A stretch of DNA of 64,000 nt from Ficedula albicollis (GCF_000247815.1 NC_021677.1:1154021-1218020); one strand, 5' to 3'. Shown: positions 1 to 11,600, numbered from the stretch's first letter. The notes: a model not told the origin generated them from the letters alone. A program made the numbers and translations.

Positions 1-75
1 CTATACAAAGTATAAATAATGAGAGCAAGGACTTGTGTTATAGAGAGTAGCAAGTAAAAGAGATGCATTAAGGAC
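1..75. repeat. Left copy of a ~70-bp direct repeat
   Basis: The first ~70 bases match 1008-1076 with about ten differences, at an offset of about 1,007 bases. The copy may extend left of the window. After this segment the two copies diverge: here the sequence runs into a CR1 3' tail, there into unrelated DNA. This suggests an old direct duplication that brackets the 345-bp tandem pair. Confidence 0.8.
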
Positions 76-79
76 ACAA

Positions 80-178
80 TCCTGTGCAATGTGCTCTGGA
101 ATGATCCTGCTTGGGCAGAGAGATGAGACAAAACCTACTTTGGTGCCTTCCAACCTGACCTATTCTATGATTCTGTAG
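80..178 (+). mobile_element. CR1: CR1 LINE 3'-end fragment
   Basis: The stretch ends with a CCTTCCAACCTGACC motif followed by ATTCTATG and ATTCTGTA. These octamers are the characteristic 3' terminus of avian and reptile CR1 non-LTR retrotransposons, which are usually 5'-truncated. Only the final ~100 bases are recognisable; the left edge is approximate. The insertion is dead, with no ORF. The right end is the breakpoint of the adjacent 345-bp tandem duplication, which begins inside the tail. Confidence 0.75.
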
Positions 179-854
179 AATTAATGAGAAAACTTCCTGA
201 TGGAGAAATAGCTCAGTATAATAAAATGTGTGACAGCAATGTCATTAAATAGTCCTGGCCTGGCCATGCAGAACAGTATGTGGTGGGAAATTAAGGGGTT
301 TTTTTATATACAAGAGGTGGGGTGAGGGAACAGAGTTAAAAGACATTTATGAAGTTTTGAGAGGCAATTTCTGGAATATTATTTGTAGGCTACCTACTGA
401 GAGGAAAGTGCGATGTTCCAAAAGAGGGTTATTACAGAGGTAGGTAAGGGTAAAACAAAATGAAAACTTTATCAAATTTATAGGAATTACGTGGTCTGAA
501 AACTGCCTGGTATGATTCTGTAGAATTAATGAGAAAACTTCCTGATGGAGAAATAGCTCAGTATAATAAAATGTGTGACAGCAATGTCATTAAATAGTCC
601 TGGCCTGGCCATGCAGAACAGTATGTGGTGGGAAATTAAGGGGTTTTTTTATATACAAGAGGTGGGGTGAGGGAACAGAGTTAAAAGACATTTATGAAGT
701 TTTGAGAGGCAATTTCTGGAATATTATTTGTAGGCTACCTACTGAGAGGAAAGTGAGATGTTCCAAAAGAAGGATATTACAGAGGTAGGTAAGGGTAAAA
801 CAAAATGAAAATTTGATCAAATTTATAGGAATTACGTGGTCAGAAAACTGCCTG
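166..854. repeat. 345-bp tandem duplication (two copies)
   Basis: Unit 1 spans 166-510 and unit 2 spans 511-854, head to tail with no spacer. I see only about seven mismatches, for example a GCGATG/GAGATG change and an AAAACTTTATC/AAAATTTGATC change, so the copies are roughly 98% alike. Each unit starts with the last bases of the CR1 tail. No gene is involved. A recent tandem duplication or unresolved heterozygosity in the assembly would both give this picture. Confidence 0.95.
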
Positions 855-1007
855 TACACTGAAGATGTCAGGACTTCTCCCATTAGTAGTACCAGTCATA
901 AGTGGACATTGGAATGAGTTACCACAATACTTCTGGGGGTTTATTTTTAGGCATCCCTTCCCTCCAAACATATGGAATGTAGCATACCACAATAAGTTCC
1001 TGTGTAC

Positions 1008-1076
1008 CTATACAAAGTATAAATAATGAGAGCAAGGATTTATGTTATAGATAGTAGCAGGTATAAGAGATGCATT
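1008..1076. repeat. Right copy of the ~70-bp direct repeat
   Basis: Partner of positions 1-75. It begins with the same CTATACAAAGTATAAATAAT segment and stays alignable to about 1076, with scattered substitutions that make it older than the 345-bp duplication next to it. Confidence 0.8.
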
Positions 1077-1516
1077 GTAAGAAGATCCATTAGCCATGGT
1101 AGTCATGCAAGAAGGCAGAAAGAACATTGCACAGAATATTGTACAATATTCTACAACCTGAGAAGCGTAAACTTCAGCTGTGCTAAACAAAAATAGGAAA
1201 GGATTACTCACTCTGGTACTTCAGCTGCTTCAGTTCCCACTTTTTAAACTTCATATCTGCATGTACATGCCATGCAGGTCTCCAGACATCAAGAAGTCCA
1301 AGTTTTTCAAGAACCAAGGCTGCACAAATAAAACTGCACTGCTGCAATTTCTCATTTATACAGCATCAGGAAAAAGCAAGAGAAACCACATCTGTTAAGA
1401 CTGAACTCTGAGTTCAAAAAACCAAGGAAAATGAAAAAAGTGCTGCTTGTGCTCACATCTTCTGTAACTGATCAGGAGGTAAATTGGTTACAGGTACCAC
1501 TCATCTGAGACCTTAC
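1077..1516. other. Unique AT-rich DNA, nothing recognised
   Basis: No repeat family, RNA gene or convincing coding frame is visible. The 72-codon plus-strand frame at 1180-1398 has no recognisable domain, and its composition matches the surrounding noncoding DNA. Confidence 0.5.
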
Positions 1517-1633
1517 CCAAAGGAACACGATGGGCTTCACAGATGCCTCTTATCCTTGCATTTGGACTGACCTGTTTAATCTTTTTGCAGTTGAAAGCAC
1601 ACAGTTCAGCTATTGACATTTTCTCATCTGAAG
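1517..1633 (-). CDS. Candidate internal exon of an unidentified gene
   Basis: On the minus strand a long pyrimidine tract (about 20 T/C just above position 1640) ends in CACATCAG, a good splice acceptor. It is followed by 117 bases in which only one frame is open, then by GTAAGG, a consensus donor at 1516-1511. The open frame leaves two bases before and one base after 38 whole codons, so it would be a symmetric phase-1 exon. The peptide reads SDEKMS then AELCAFNCKKIKQVSPNARI then RGICEAHRVPL, a balanced, charged composition with three cysteines, unlike translated intron. I do not recognise the protein. An alternative AG six bases further in (exon starting at 1627) keeps the same frame. A 38-codon open stretch alone would not be rare by chance; the case rests on the combination with both splice sites. 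No partner exon was found in the window. Confidence 0.4.
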
Positions 1634-2049
1634 CTGATGTGAAAAAAAAAAAAAGAAAAAAAGGTTGAAGTTTAAAATTAAGTGTACTAGGGTTTTAAAT
1701 TACAGTGCACAGAAAGTTTTAAAAAATAGCATGCGTTTACAAATATGCCAAAGCTCAGAAAGTGTTTTCAGTTGGGTTGTATCTAGGGGTTTGGGTTTTT
1801 AAATTTTTCTCTCTTTTTTAACATTTTAAGCTTTAATCTGTGACTACTGACAAAGTTCTCTGGTTCCCCCCAGTAAACACACTCAGAACTCACTCCCCCC
1901 AAACCCTTGTGATTCAACTTACAATCAGACGAAGAGCTTGAAAAATTCAATAGATTTTGTTCCTGCTACAGCCCTTCTGAAGGAATGCCTAACTTTTTTT
2001 TGCAGCTGGCATCTCAATAGCCTGTCTGTCTGTCTGGTCTCTGTGTCCC
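1634..2049. other. Noncoding DNA with A-rich and pyrimidine tracts
   Basis: It contains the A-rich tract at about 1641-1662 (the polypyrimidine tract of the exon candidate on the other strand). Nothing else is recognisable. Confidence 0.5.
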
Positions 2050-2315
2050 TTTTACCAGAGACGAAACACTCAGCACCCAGCTGCCACGAACCTCCAGCTC
2101 TGCCCTTGCCCAGCCGATGCCAGGGAGTGGCAATTGCACTTCAATGACTTTATTGACTGCGAATGATTAAGGCGAGCATGACCGGCAGGGCTTCGCTGAC
2201 CACTTTTATTTTTAACTCAGCACCATTCCGTGCCCATTCAGAGCTAGCTGCCCGTGGTTCTTGCATGGAGAAATGCTTCACCACTCCTTTAGTCCGTGGG
2301 GCTTTTACGATGAGA
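2050..2315. promoter_or_regulatory. CpG-dense patch, possible old regulatory region
   Basis: About eleven CpG dinucleotides occur in roughly 260 bases, while most of the surrounding sequence has almost none. The patch also has less A/T than its flanks. It lies about 420 bases upstream, on the minus strand, of the exon candidate at 1517-1633, so it could be a promoter or 5' exon region of a minus-strand transcript, or a conserved element. No TATA box or recognisable protein is visible, and the assignment as regulatory is inference only. The minus-strand frame at 2150-2341 (63 codons) is not recognisable. Confidence 0.2.
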
Positions 2316-2792
2316 AGAGTTATCCTTTCATAACTGGTCATAATGGCCTTTGGAAACTTCTCCTAGCTTTTTAGATTTTGGGGGTGTGCAACAGAACTCT
2401 GCTGTTGCAAAGCTATAATTTTTTTTTATATTATTTTCTTCGTTTGGATTAACTTATACTGCCATCATGTGGGCAGAAACAAGAAAAATAATTATCCTGT
2501 GAAATCTCTCAGTTTGAAAGCCTTACTTTCCTTTTAAAATATTCTTCTTTCAACCCATGCACAAGACTCAAGAAACCAACCAGAAAAAAGGACCAGCTCC
2601 TTTCCACTTGTCATTCCCAAGGTCTGTGTCTTCACCCCCTTCCCTGGATGCTGCAAAAATGTATTTACCTCTTTGAGCATTAGAAATTGCAGTACTGTTG
2701 TCAGACATCCAGAGGATAAAGGGTGAAAAGACAGAGAATGACCCAAAAGTAGAAATCTTCTCTTTTTTTAACAAATGAACATAATTTGAAGG

Positions 2793-2793
<1 letters not shown>
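2316..2793. other. Unique AT-rich DNA, nothing recognised
   Basis: No repeat, RNA or coding signal was identified before the poly-C run. Confidence 0.5.

Positions 2794-2839
<46 letters not shown>
2794..2839. repeat. Poly-C run of 46 bases
   Basis: An uninterrupted run of 46 C lies between TTTGAAGGA and ATATATAC. It is one of three pure C runs in the window (others at 26184 and 50382). Because the other two sit where a different repeat appears to be missing, this one may also mark poorly sequenced DNA. Confidence 0.95.
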
Positions 2840-3886
2840 ATATATACATTCCTTATTGTTCTGAAGAACATTCATTTTGGAAAACAAAGCTTCAGTTGTC
2901 GAATAATAATGATTTGTATGGACTAAAGTGACTTAAAAAAATATTTTGTAATACCTGTAGTTTAAAAAAAAAATAATAATATAAAGACATTATAGTGCCA
3001 AGAACCCCAGAACACAGACTGAAATAATAATATGCTGGAATTCCAGAAATTGTTCTTGAAGGACCAACAGTTTTCAAGATAGAAACCTAGGACTGGGATG
3101 TATACATCTCTTGATATATATCTCTCAAATTTAGCTTACCAAAATCTAGCAATAATCTCCAGTGAGGTATGAAAATGCCAAAGTAAAGGCAGAATTTGCC
3201 AGCTTCATGATCTCTTTCTGCACAGCCTTTACAGGCTGATTTTCCTGGCCCATCACATGGCTGCAGCAATTGCAGGAATCACAATGAGCAGCAGGATCTA
3301 ACAGATAACAGAACATAAATAACATATTGATTATCCCTGCTAGAGAAGCTTTTTAGGAGGGATGCCTCAAAATCCATGAAATATGATTCTCATTCAGGAA
3401 TCCAACTTATAGCAGAAAATAGCCTTTAACACAAGAAAACTGCACCCAAACTGTGCAGGACCCAAATTTGTGTGCCATAATCAAAGAAATTACATTGTAT
3501 AATGTCTAAAGAATTTACAGAAAATATTGCATGTACTGCCACACAAGTCTTACTTGAGAAATCAATATGCACTAAGACAGAAAGAATATTTCCTCTACAT
3601 TTAGGTGCTGTGGTTACCATAGCTTTTTTCTTTGCAATAACTATTAATAACTGTTTCACTAGGAAATGTAGATTATAAAATATTGCTCAGTTTAATGGCT
3701 TCATGATTGAGCTTTTTAACTATTTAATGTGCAGGGGTAACTCCTTTCATTCATTTTCTGGGTGCCATATTCCCCTTGTGTTAAAATCAGCTGTTCTGGG
3801 GCCTTGATATCTTGCTGTTACAGCTAGAGGTGATAGATAATTGAATTTATACCAGGTGTAACTCTTAATACAACAATAATTCTTTC
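2840..3886. other. Unique AT-rich DNA, nothing recognised
   Basis: It carries short A/T runs and a few sub-90-codon frames without recognisable domains. No repeat family identified. Confidence 0.5.
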
Positions 3887-4008
3887 AATTTCATAGCATT
3901 AATTCATATTAAGATCAGGCTAGTTCTCTCATTTGCCTTTAGACGCAAATTTCATAGCATTAATTCATATTAAGATCAGGTTAGTTCTCTCATTTGCCAT
4001 TAGACACA
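3887..4008. repeat. 61-bp tandem duplication
   Basis: Units 3887-3947 and 3948-4008 are head to tail and differ at only a few bases (CAGGCTAG/CAGGTTAG, CCTTTAG/CCATTAG, GACGC/GACAC). Confidence 0.95.
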
Positions 4009-7000
4009 GGCTTGACAAACTACTAATGGAAAAAAATAAATGAGGAGTGATAGATTAGATAGATCAGAATTTGAACAAAAAGATGGCACATTGGCAAAAC
4101 CAGAGGAGAATAAAAAAAGGGAGGGGTGCAAACTCTATAACAAGAACTCCATCAAATAAAATGACAAATTAGTTATCTCCAGTGTATAACAAAGTTTCAT
4201 GCCAGTTCTGTCACCATGGCTGAGGTTCAAGCTTGACAGAAAACACTGGACTCCTCCTAACTCATGGAAAAAGCCTATGTACCATAAAATAAACAGAAAA
4301 AAGGGAAAAGAGAGCAGGCAGCACTTGTTTAATCCATCCACTTCGGGTTCACTCAGTCTTAATGCTTTACATTAACAACCTCATACTCTTCAAAGGAAAT
4401 ACCTTGATAAAAAAGCATTGGGAGCAGTGGTGCTGGAGGGCAGCCAACATGTGCTGCTCATTTACCAGTGAAATGTCCACCAGCCTCAGCTGCAGCTCCT
4501 TATCTGTCTCACCACTTCCCTCGTGGGCAGAAATAATTCCCAAGAAACAGTGTACAGAGTTCAAGGAAAGCAAATACTGGGGCGAATGCATCACACCCCT
4601 CTGCTCACACGAATTCTGTGGCACAGAATGTTAGAAAATGTTCTGGCTTGGTTTGAAGGGCGCCCTGCAGGGAAACATATTGCATTTTCACACTGAGTGT
4701 ACTTTTATCCAGCTTGAGAAGGGTTTCTCTAAACACAGGACAGAAAGAATGCTTCTAACATATTTAAAATTGCTGTCTGGAGTTCTGGGTTTGCAGTTGA
4801 AAGGTTACAGAAATTATTTTGTAGTCTCGGTGAGATTCATTCTTTCCAGTCACATCCAAGAAAAATGTATAACAGCACATCTTGTTAGTTACTACCCATT
4901 CCTTAGAAAAGCTGACAGAATATCTGAGCTCTGGTACAGAGGACCTGCACTGAAACACAGGCCCTGCAAGCAAAGAGGGGCCAGACAACATACACTGCAC
5001 CCTCAACACAAAACAACTTTACCATCATACAGAGAAGCAGCAGGTGCTCAAAGTTCCTAGGCAAATCTCTGCCTAGATAAAACACACAACAAAGAAAATA
5101 ACTCCTCAGAGCTTTTTCTACATTTGATTAGGAGGTAGCAAACTCTAAAGGTCTAAAGAGGCTTGGATCAGTATCTTCTTACCTTGCCTTAACTTGTAGC
5201 AGGCATTAAAAATGCTCCTTTTCTTTCCTCAGTCAGACCACAACATGCAAAAATGGTGACATAAACTGATTATTTTGGCTAATCAAATCTAAAAAAGTAC
5301 TTCCCCTTCTTTCCATGAGGAAACAAATACATTTCAACCCTTCTTAATTGGGCTGTGGCCACACTTGCTCTGTCCTACAGCTAAACCCCTCAGCAGGGAA
5401 TTTCTCCAGAGTTTCAGGAAAGAAAGGAGTTAATATTTTACAGTCTTTGCATTCCTTAGCTCCGACCCACACAGTCTGGCTGTTTTCCAGCTGACCACTT
5501 ACACAAACCTGGGAGAGCTCCAGGCACTGGAGCTCCCACTCCAGAGTTTCTGCTGCACAGAGCCCACCCTGAGCAGGAGAGCCCAGGCCAGAGAGAAAAA
5601 AAAAAAAAACAAACCCACAGAGTTTGTCAAACTCAGATGGGAGCTAGCTTTATGATAAAGGCAGGTAGGTTTGGCAAGCTGGCTGCTCAAAAGGCTCAGA
5701 ATTGGGCACTGCTGCCTCACTGCACACTTCAGGGACATTCCAAGGATGGGAAGCTACGTCCAGGTCTGAAACTTCCTACAGTAAAACTAATCTTCTGAAG
5801 CTGTAATTAGGCAAACAAATCCTGGGACTTTGGGTTTGTTCATGCAAATACATGAAAGAGATTGGGTGTGTTCATGCAAAGGTACAGAAAGTGTGTCTTT
5901 TAATAAAACCCCCTCAGTTCTCTTTCTTTCTTCTGAATGCTACACTCCTCACCCTCAAACAACCTGGGTCTAACTGATTAATCTGTTTCCTGGGGTGATG
6001 GAAAAGAATCCCAAGTGCTTATGTTATCATCAATTAAGAGCTGAGTTGTATATACAAGGCTAAAACTGAAAAGACTGATGAAGAAAACTTTTTTTTCAAG
6101 GTTTCTGAAATTCCTACCTGAGGGATAAAGAGACCCTCTCAGAAGTTTATTTAAATAATATTTATCCAATAGTTTCCCATAATTAACCTTAAAAATCTGT
6201 CATTTAATTATTATTTATCTTGTTATCAATTTTCTAAAGGCCCAGACCTAAGGACAATTAACAAGATATGAGACAAAATTTATTGTCTGTGCTTGAATAC
6301 ATAGAATATAAACACTACTCCACACAGAGGCTGTTTAAAAACCAGAGAGCTGAACAAAGCCTTAAACCTGGTGCCCAAGGCTATGCCATCATAACCACTC
6401 TGGCCTTACACACAAGTATGTATTCTTGCAAGTGGGCTTGTAAGCCTGGACTCCAGAGGAATTCCATTGCTCATATGAGTAAGGGCAGCCCTAGCTCAGA
6501 ATAAGGCACAAAATTCACCTTTCTGATCTGAATATACAGCTCTTCCAACGTGCTGTGAGGCAAGTGCTGGCTGCAGCCACAGTTTTGGGGAAGCTCTGTT
6601 TTTATACTATTTCTCCACATCCAGTGAAGAAACCATCCTTGGAAAAACTTTTTAATCTAAAGTAAAGGCTCTAAGCTCTGCTCTGCTCCTGTTAATTTGG
6701 CCCCTTCAGAGGCAACAACGCAGCCACAAGCGAATTTCTGCAAATGGCTTTAAAAATGAATTGATTTGCTCACTCTTCTGGGCTCCCAAGACTGAAATGT
6801 AAGCTGGCTTGGTCTGTGAGATTCTCCCAATGGCTCGTGCTTCCTTCTAGGCTCTGCAAACTATTGCCCAATGGAAGGCTTTATGAGGCAACTGTGGGGA
6901 GAGAGTTTCTGCATTATTATTTCTAGTGTGACTGGTTTGGAGTGGTTTGCAGAATACTTTGCAGAAGTCAAAGTAGTTCAGCTGTACAAAAACCTTTGAT

Positions 7001-7185
7001 GTGGGACTTCCCTTCTTTTCCTTTCTCTGCCTTTCTCTTGGTTGTGTCACATACTGCTGGGTTTATCCTGCTTTCATGGACAGCTTATGAAGAAACCAGA
7101 CTCTGCCCCAGTGACAGTAGGGATAAAACTGTGCCTCTATGAGAACCTTTCATGACTCTGGAAAAGTTCTATCTACTTTTCTGGC
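4009..7185. other. Unique noncoding DNA
   Basis: About 3.2 kb with no recognised element. The longest frame is a 140-codon plus-strand ORF at 4638-5060 with no domain, signal peptide or transmembrane pattern; it overlaps an 81-codon minus-strand frame and is probably chance. A short A tract lies at about 5595-5610. Confidence 0.5.
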
Positions 7186-7525
7186 TGTCTTAGCTTGCAA
7201 TACAGGATGTGGCCAGAAGTCTGTATTCTATCACCAGCTGTTAAACCAGCTGGGGCAATCATCTTTATCTTTCCACAGCCCATCCTCCCTCCAGGAGATA
7301 TCTCCTGTTAATGCCCATTCAGTCCCAGGGCATGACTGATAAAATTACATCATCCCATGGGAGATGCTCCAGCCAGGGGAGGAGCCAAGCCTTTCCTACC
7401 CAGAGAAAAACTGAGATTTGGAACATCAGAACAGCAATTCATTTTGGTTCCATGAGAGCATGAAAATTAGTTTTGGAAGACATATATGCAGACAAATCCC
7501 CAGGTTGCAGGGTGTCTGTGGATAA
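7186..7525 (+). mobile_element. Truncated ERVL-type LTR (5' portion)
   Basis: It begins TGTCTTAGCTTGCAATACAG and aligns to the full LTR immediately downstream and to the minus-strand LTR at 18.3-18.9 kb through the shared GGGGCAATC...TTTATCTTT, GGAGGAGCCAAGC and CTGAGATTTGGAAC blocks. Recognisable similarity ends near 7450, so the 3' half (polyadenylation and U5 part) is missing. The orientation is inferred from the order of a TATA-like GAGAAAAACTG block and the AT-rich polyadenylation-like block in the intact copy. No internal retroviral genes are present. Recognised from memory as an avian LTR family; the precise subfamily name is not assigned. Confidence 0.65.
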
Positions 7526-8179
7526 TGTCTTGGGCTGCAATACAGGATGTGACCAAAAGTATGTATTCTATAACCATCTATTGAAACCAGGTGGGGCAAT
7601 ATTCTTTATCTTTTCCATGACCCATCCTTCCTCCAGAAAGATATCTTCTGTTAATGGACCATTGAGTCCCACTGTATGACTGACACACTTACATCCTCCC
7701 ATTGTGAGATGCTTCAGCCAGGAGGAGGAGCCAAGCATTTCCTACCTCGATAAAACCTGAGATTTAGAACACCAAGGCAACCTTTTTCCATTGGATTCCA
7801 GAGAAAAAACAGACCCTTCTACATCATCACTGGACCTTTGGAGGAAAACTGCACCCTTCTTCAAAACCGCTGCTTCAACTGAACCACATCTGTCACTCCA
7901 GGTGGACTGCAGCCACCATTTAAACTGCTACCAGCACCAAGACTGACAGGGTGTCAGGCTGTATTCTGACTCTGTCAGTGTTTTGATTTGCTTTTTTGTA
8001 ATACTGAATTTTTATTTTAATTTTTCCTAGTAAAAAACTGTTATTCCTATTCCTATACATTTGCCTAAAAGCTCCTTAATTTCAAAATCATAATAATTTG
8101 GAGGGAGGGGGTTTACATTGTCCATTTCAAGAAAGGCTCCTGCCTTTCTTAGCAGACCCCTGTCCTTCAAACCAGGACA
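7526..8179 (+). mobile_element. Solo ERVL-type LTR, near full length
   Basis: The element begins TGTCTTGGGCTGCAATACAG and ends CAAACCAGGACA, so it has TG...CA termini about 654 bases apart. In between are the shared promoter-proximal block (GGAGGAGCCAAGC, GATAAAACC), a GTGTCAGGCTGTATTCTG block, an AT-rich stretch, and the AATTTGGAGGGAGGGGG block near the 3' end. These are features I associate with passerine ERVL LTRs. There is no adjacent primer-binding site, polypurine tract or gag-pol sequence, so it is a solo LTR left by recombination. No clean target-site duplication is visible. It starts exactly where the truncated sister LTR stops. Confidence 0.7.
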
Positions 8180-8480
8180 CTGACCTAGATAGTCAAAATA
8201 TTCAATCCCACTGTTAGGTCAATGGTGGCCCACTGAAAATCAAAAAAACATCAGATCTAAGAGAGTCTAAGCCAAGGTTTGGGCTCAGAACCACATATTG
8301 CTGGCTTGCAGTCAGAATTAAGGGTAGATAAGCTAGGACTTATCTAAGATCAGGCTGCCATAGACTCCACAGAGAACAGGAGACAGGAGTATGTGACAGA
8401 GACAGCACTAGCAGCAAAACTGGAAAAGAGTTTGGAGACTGTTGCATTTTTGTTTGGGGATTACCATTAGAAAAGACACA
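8180..8480. other. Unique DNA after the LTR
   Basis: Nothing recognisable; in particular no retroviral leader or primer-binding site follows the LTR. Confidence 0.5.
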
Positions 8481-8608
8481 CTATGGCAGATGAAAAAATA
8501 AGTTAGCAGTTTTTCAAGTGAGCAAATATCAGTTTCCATTTGTTGCTATGGCAGATGAAAAAATAAGTTAGCAGTTTGCAAGTGAGCAAATATCAGTTTC
8601 CATTTGTT
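8481..8608. repeat. 65-bp tandem duplication
   Basis: Units 8481-8545 and 8546-8608 share CTATGGCAGATGAAAAAATA and the rest of the unit, differing mainly by a small indel in a T run (GTTTTTCAAG/GTTTGCAAG). Confidence 0.95.
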
Positions 8609-11600
8609 ATTTTATAACATTACGAATTGCATTTACCAAAAAAATAACAACCCAAGATTTAAATGCCCTTAAATTGTCTAACAGGCCACAATGTTTTCTT
8701 AGGATAGACAAGAGAATACAGATGATGCAGAATAAAATAAACCCATACTGTTCCAGAAGATGGGATGGCAAATTGTTGTTAAGGGAATTCCCAAATGAAG
8801 ATTTCATGTGAGCTGCTGCATTTAAGAGCCTTTTGAAAGAGAGCTTTTCTGTCCCCTTTTTGCCCTTCACACTTTCAGCCTGTCTACCTCCCTCCCTACT
8901 GTTGTTTTCAAGCAACATTTTATATAGCCTCTTCTTCAAGAACCCTTTCCAGGACTGTCTTTTTTTTGTCTTTCTCTGTTATTTTCACTTGTACTCGGAG
9001 TGAGGAAGTTATGGGTGACTATACTCAGGAAAGGCTTTCACCAGACTGCTTTTTGAGATTTCTTTTTGCAATAAAAACTGGGACAAAGTCCTTTTAAGTG
9101 ACTCAGATGTGACTTGGCTCCTTCCATGGTACATCTGAGAAGGATGAGGAGCAATGCAACAAGTGCACATCAACTGGTGGAGCATGAGATTCTCAAAGTA
9201 GAACATGCTGTACTTTCAGATTTTAAGATGTAATGTTTCCTATCTTAATTTGTACACTTAATTCTGTACACAGTTACCCCTTAGGCAGAGGGAAAGAGGT
9301 AAAGACTTAATGTGACAGAATGGCACAAGGAGATCCAGAAAGGCACGCTCATGCCCGAATGTTGTTCCCAGAGAAACAAGAATGTAGTTCTTCATGCGTG
9401 TCGAGGGACATTACCTGATACACTGCAAATAGAAAAGAACAAACTGGTTGCCATTAGGCAAATTTTCACTGTACTAGGACGATGGGCAAATTTTTATTTT
9501 TTCCATTAAATACATCTGGGGTAACTCTACTGAAGGCTGTAATTTCATGCCAAAATGAAGTCTTCACGAAGTATGAGTCGATAGTGTCCACTTAGAGCAG
9601 AAGTTTCTTCATGTCTCTATGTAAAAATTGCCCCAAAGGAGGTAGAAGGCAAAATCTGATCTTTTGAAGATACACTGAACTATATAATGATTCCTGTGTA
9701 ACCAGTTCAAACACTTAAAGCACCATGATGAATTGAGGCCTCAGAACACTTGTCAGGTAAATTAAGGCAGTTATTTTGGTTTGGTTGAGAATGCAGACTA
9801 GAGAGTGACAGGTCAGCACAAACCTGGTAACACAGGAGACCTTGTGACAAATTCTTAGGGAGACAAAAGCATTAAATTCAGATGGTGGACAAAAGAATTA
9901 GTACCTTAGAGTAATTGAGATCAATTGGAACACAATGTCCTTTCTTGAGTCACGGTTTCCCTTGTAGTCTTCCAGAACAATTACTGTTTTATCAGCACGG
10001 GGATTAAGATAAGAGCTTCAGAGCTGCATGTGCTTAATTGAGGTGATATACAGCTTGTACTGGAACCTTTCTTCATGGAAAAAGCCCCTGAGTTTGGTGA
10101 TGCATCACCTTAACTGGTCATGAAGGAAAATACTTATTTAAGAACTAAGTATCTGCTCCTAATCTTATAAAATAGGTGCAGGCAGGCTAAACTTTAGTTA
10201 AGAATATTAAAAAAATTGAAATATTGGCCTTATATCATGATGCCTTCCCTGCCCACAATCCCTATAAAGTATTCTTAGCCCTGCAGTCCAAACAAAATAT
10301 TTTCAGATTTACTTAATTGCATTTCTAGGGGTTTTCGTTTGTTTGTTTGTTTTTTGTTTTGCTTTTTTTGTTTTTAAATATCTGTGATCTTCCCCATGGA
10401 AATGGGCAGAGCAGAAATTTACAAAAACAAATTATCAAGGAAAAAGTTTCTGCTCAACCTTTGTAAAAAAAAAAAATTAGGAAGTAGGGAGACATTTTGA
10501 AACTGTTGAGGAAATTCACTTTGTTGAATAGGAGGGAATAGGGAATTTGTTGAATAGTAGGGAATTCACTTTGTTGAATAGTAGTCCCCCCAAAATTAAT
10601 GTTTTCTGTAACACACCTTTAAAAAAAAACCAAAAAAAAACCCAACAAAACCAAACCATAATCTATGTTATTTATTTGAGCTAAAACACGCTTTTGTGGG
10701 TTATATTTAATTCAGTCGTTTTATTTCAATGAGAAGACAAAGTTTTCTTCCCTCTATTTCTCAGCATGCATCTACTGGAGGCAGAAATAATCTCATCCAT
10801 AGTGAAATTCTGTCAACTGTCTGTTAGAAGAACTAATTTTTAATGACTTTTTCTTTGTCTGATATTGTCTGAACCATTATTGTCTCTCCTAGAATGTAGA
10901 CTTGTCTGTATCTTCCACTGCTTTGCAGGTGCCAGTGATTAGAATAATCATCATACAAGAGAAGCAAACATGTGAGAAGTGGGGGAAAAAAAAAAAAGCT
11001 CAAAAGAGGATGCACTTTAAAAAAATCAGGTAAAATAAAGAAATGTCAGGTGTAAACATCGATATCTTAATTTGACCTTGCCACATACAGAATAAAATTG
11101 CTTTTAAACTTAGTATAACTTTATGAGTGAAAATAGAGTTAAAGCCCTTCTTTCCTATCATTTTATAATTAATTAAATACATATTTAAAAGCCAGTAGTG
11201 AACAATGTTTAAAAATTTGCTATTCTGAAGTAACTGAAGCATGAATATGATTTTGTTGCCTCTAGACTAGTGAATGATAAACAGTTGCTCCCAATCAATG
11301 TAGCTCATTTGAATGTGGAGTAAATATTTACATCTGAATGATGAATATCTGAAAAGCAGATTTACCATGCAAAGCATTATAGACTGCTAATTGCAGCACC
11401 ATTCAAGCTGTCACAGAAGTAACATAAATTATGCATTTCAAAATGAAAAGACAGGCATTTTCTATGCTTCTTTTAGATTAATTTACTATAAACATTATAG
11501 TTTCTTAAAGCAAAGCAGCATATGATGGCTGTGATTCACTGCCATAAAATTATCAGTGGACAGTGTCTCATCACAAAAAAATAGATGTTTTTTCTTGCTG

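Noticed and set aside
4638..5060. 140-codon plus-strand frame as a gene
   Set aside because: No domain or signal, a competing 81-codon frame on the other strand, and no splice or promoter context.
8607..8939. 110-codon minus-strand frame with a hydrophobic stretch as a small membrane protein
   Set aside because: No recognisable family, composition like surrounding noncoding DNA, and it overlaps the edge of a local duplication.
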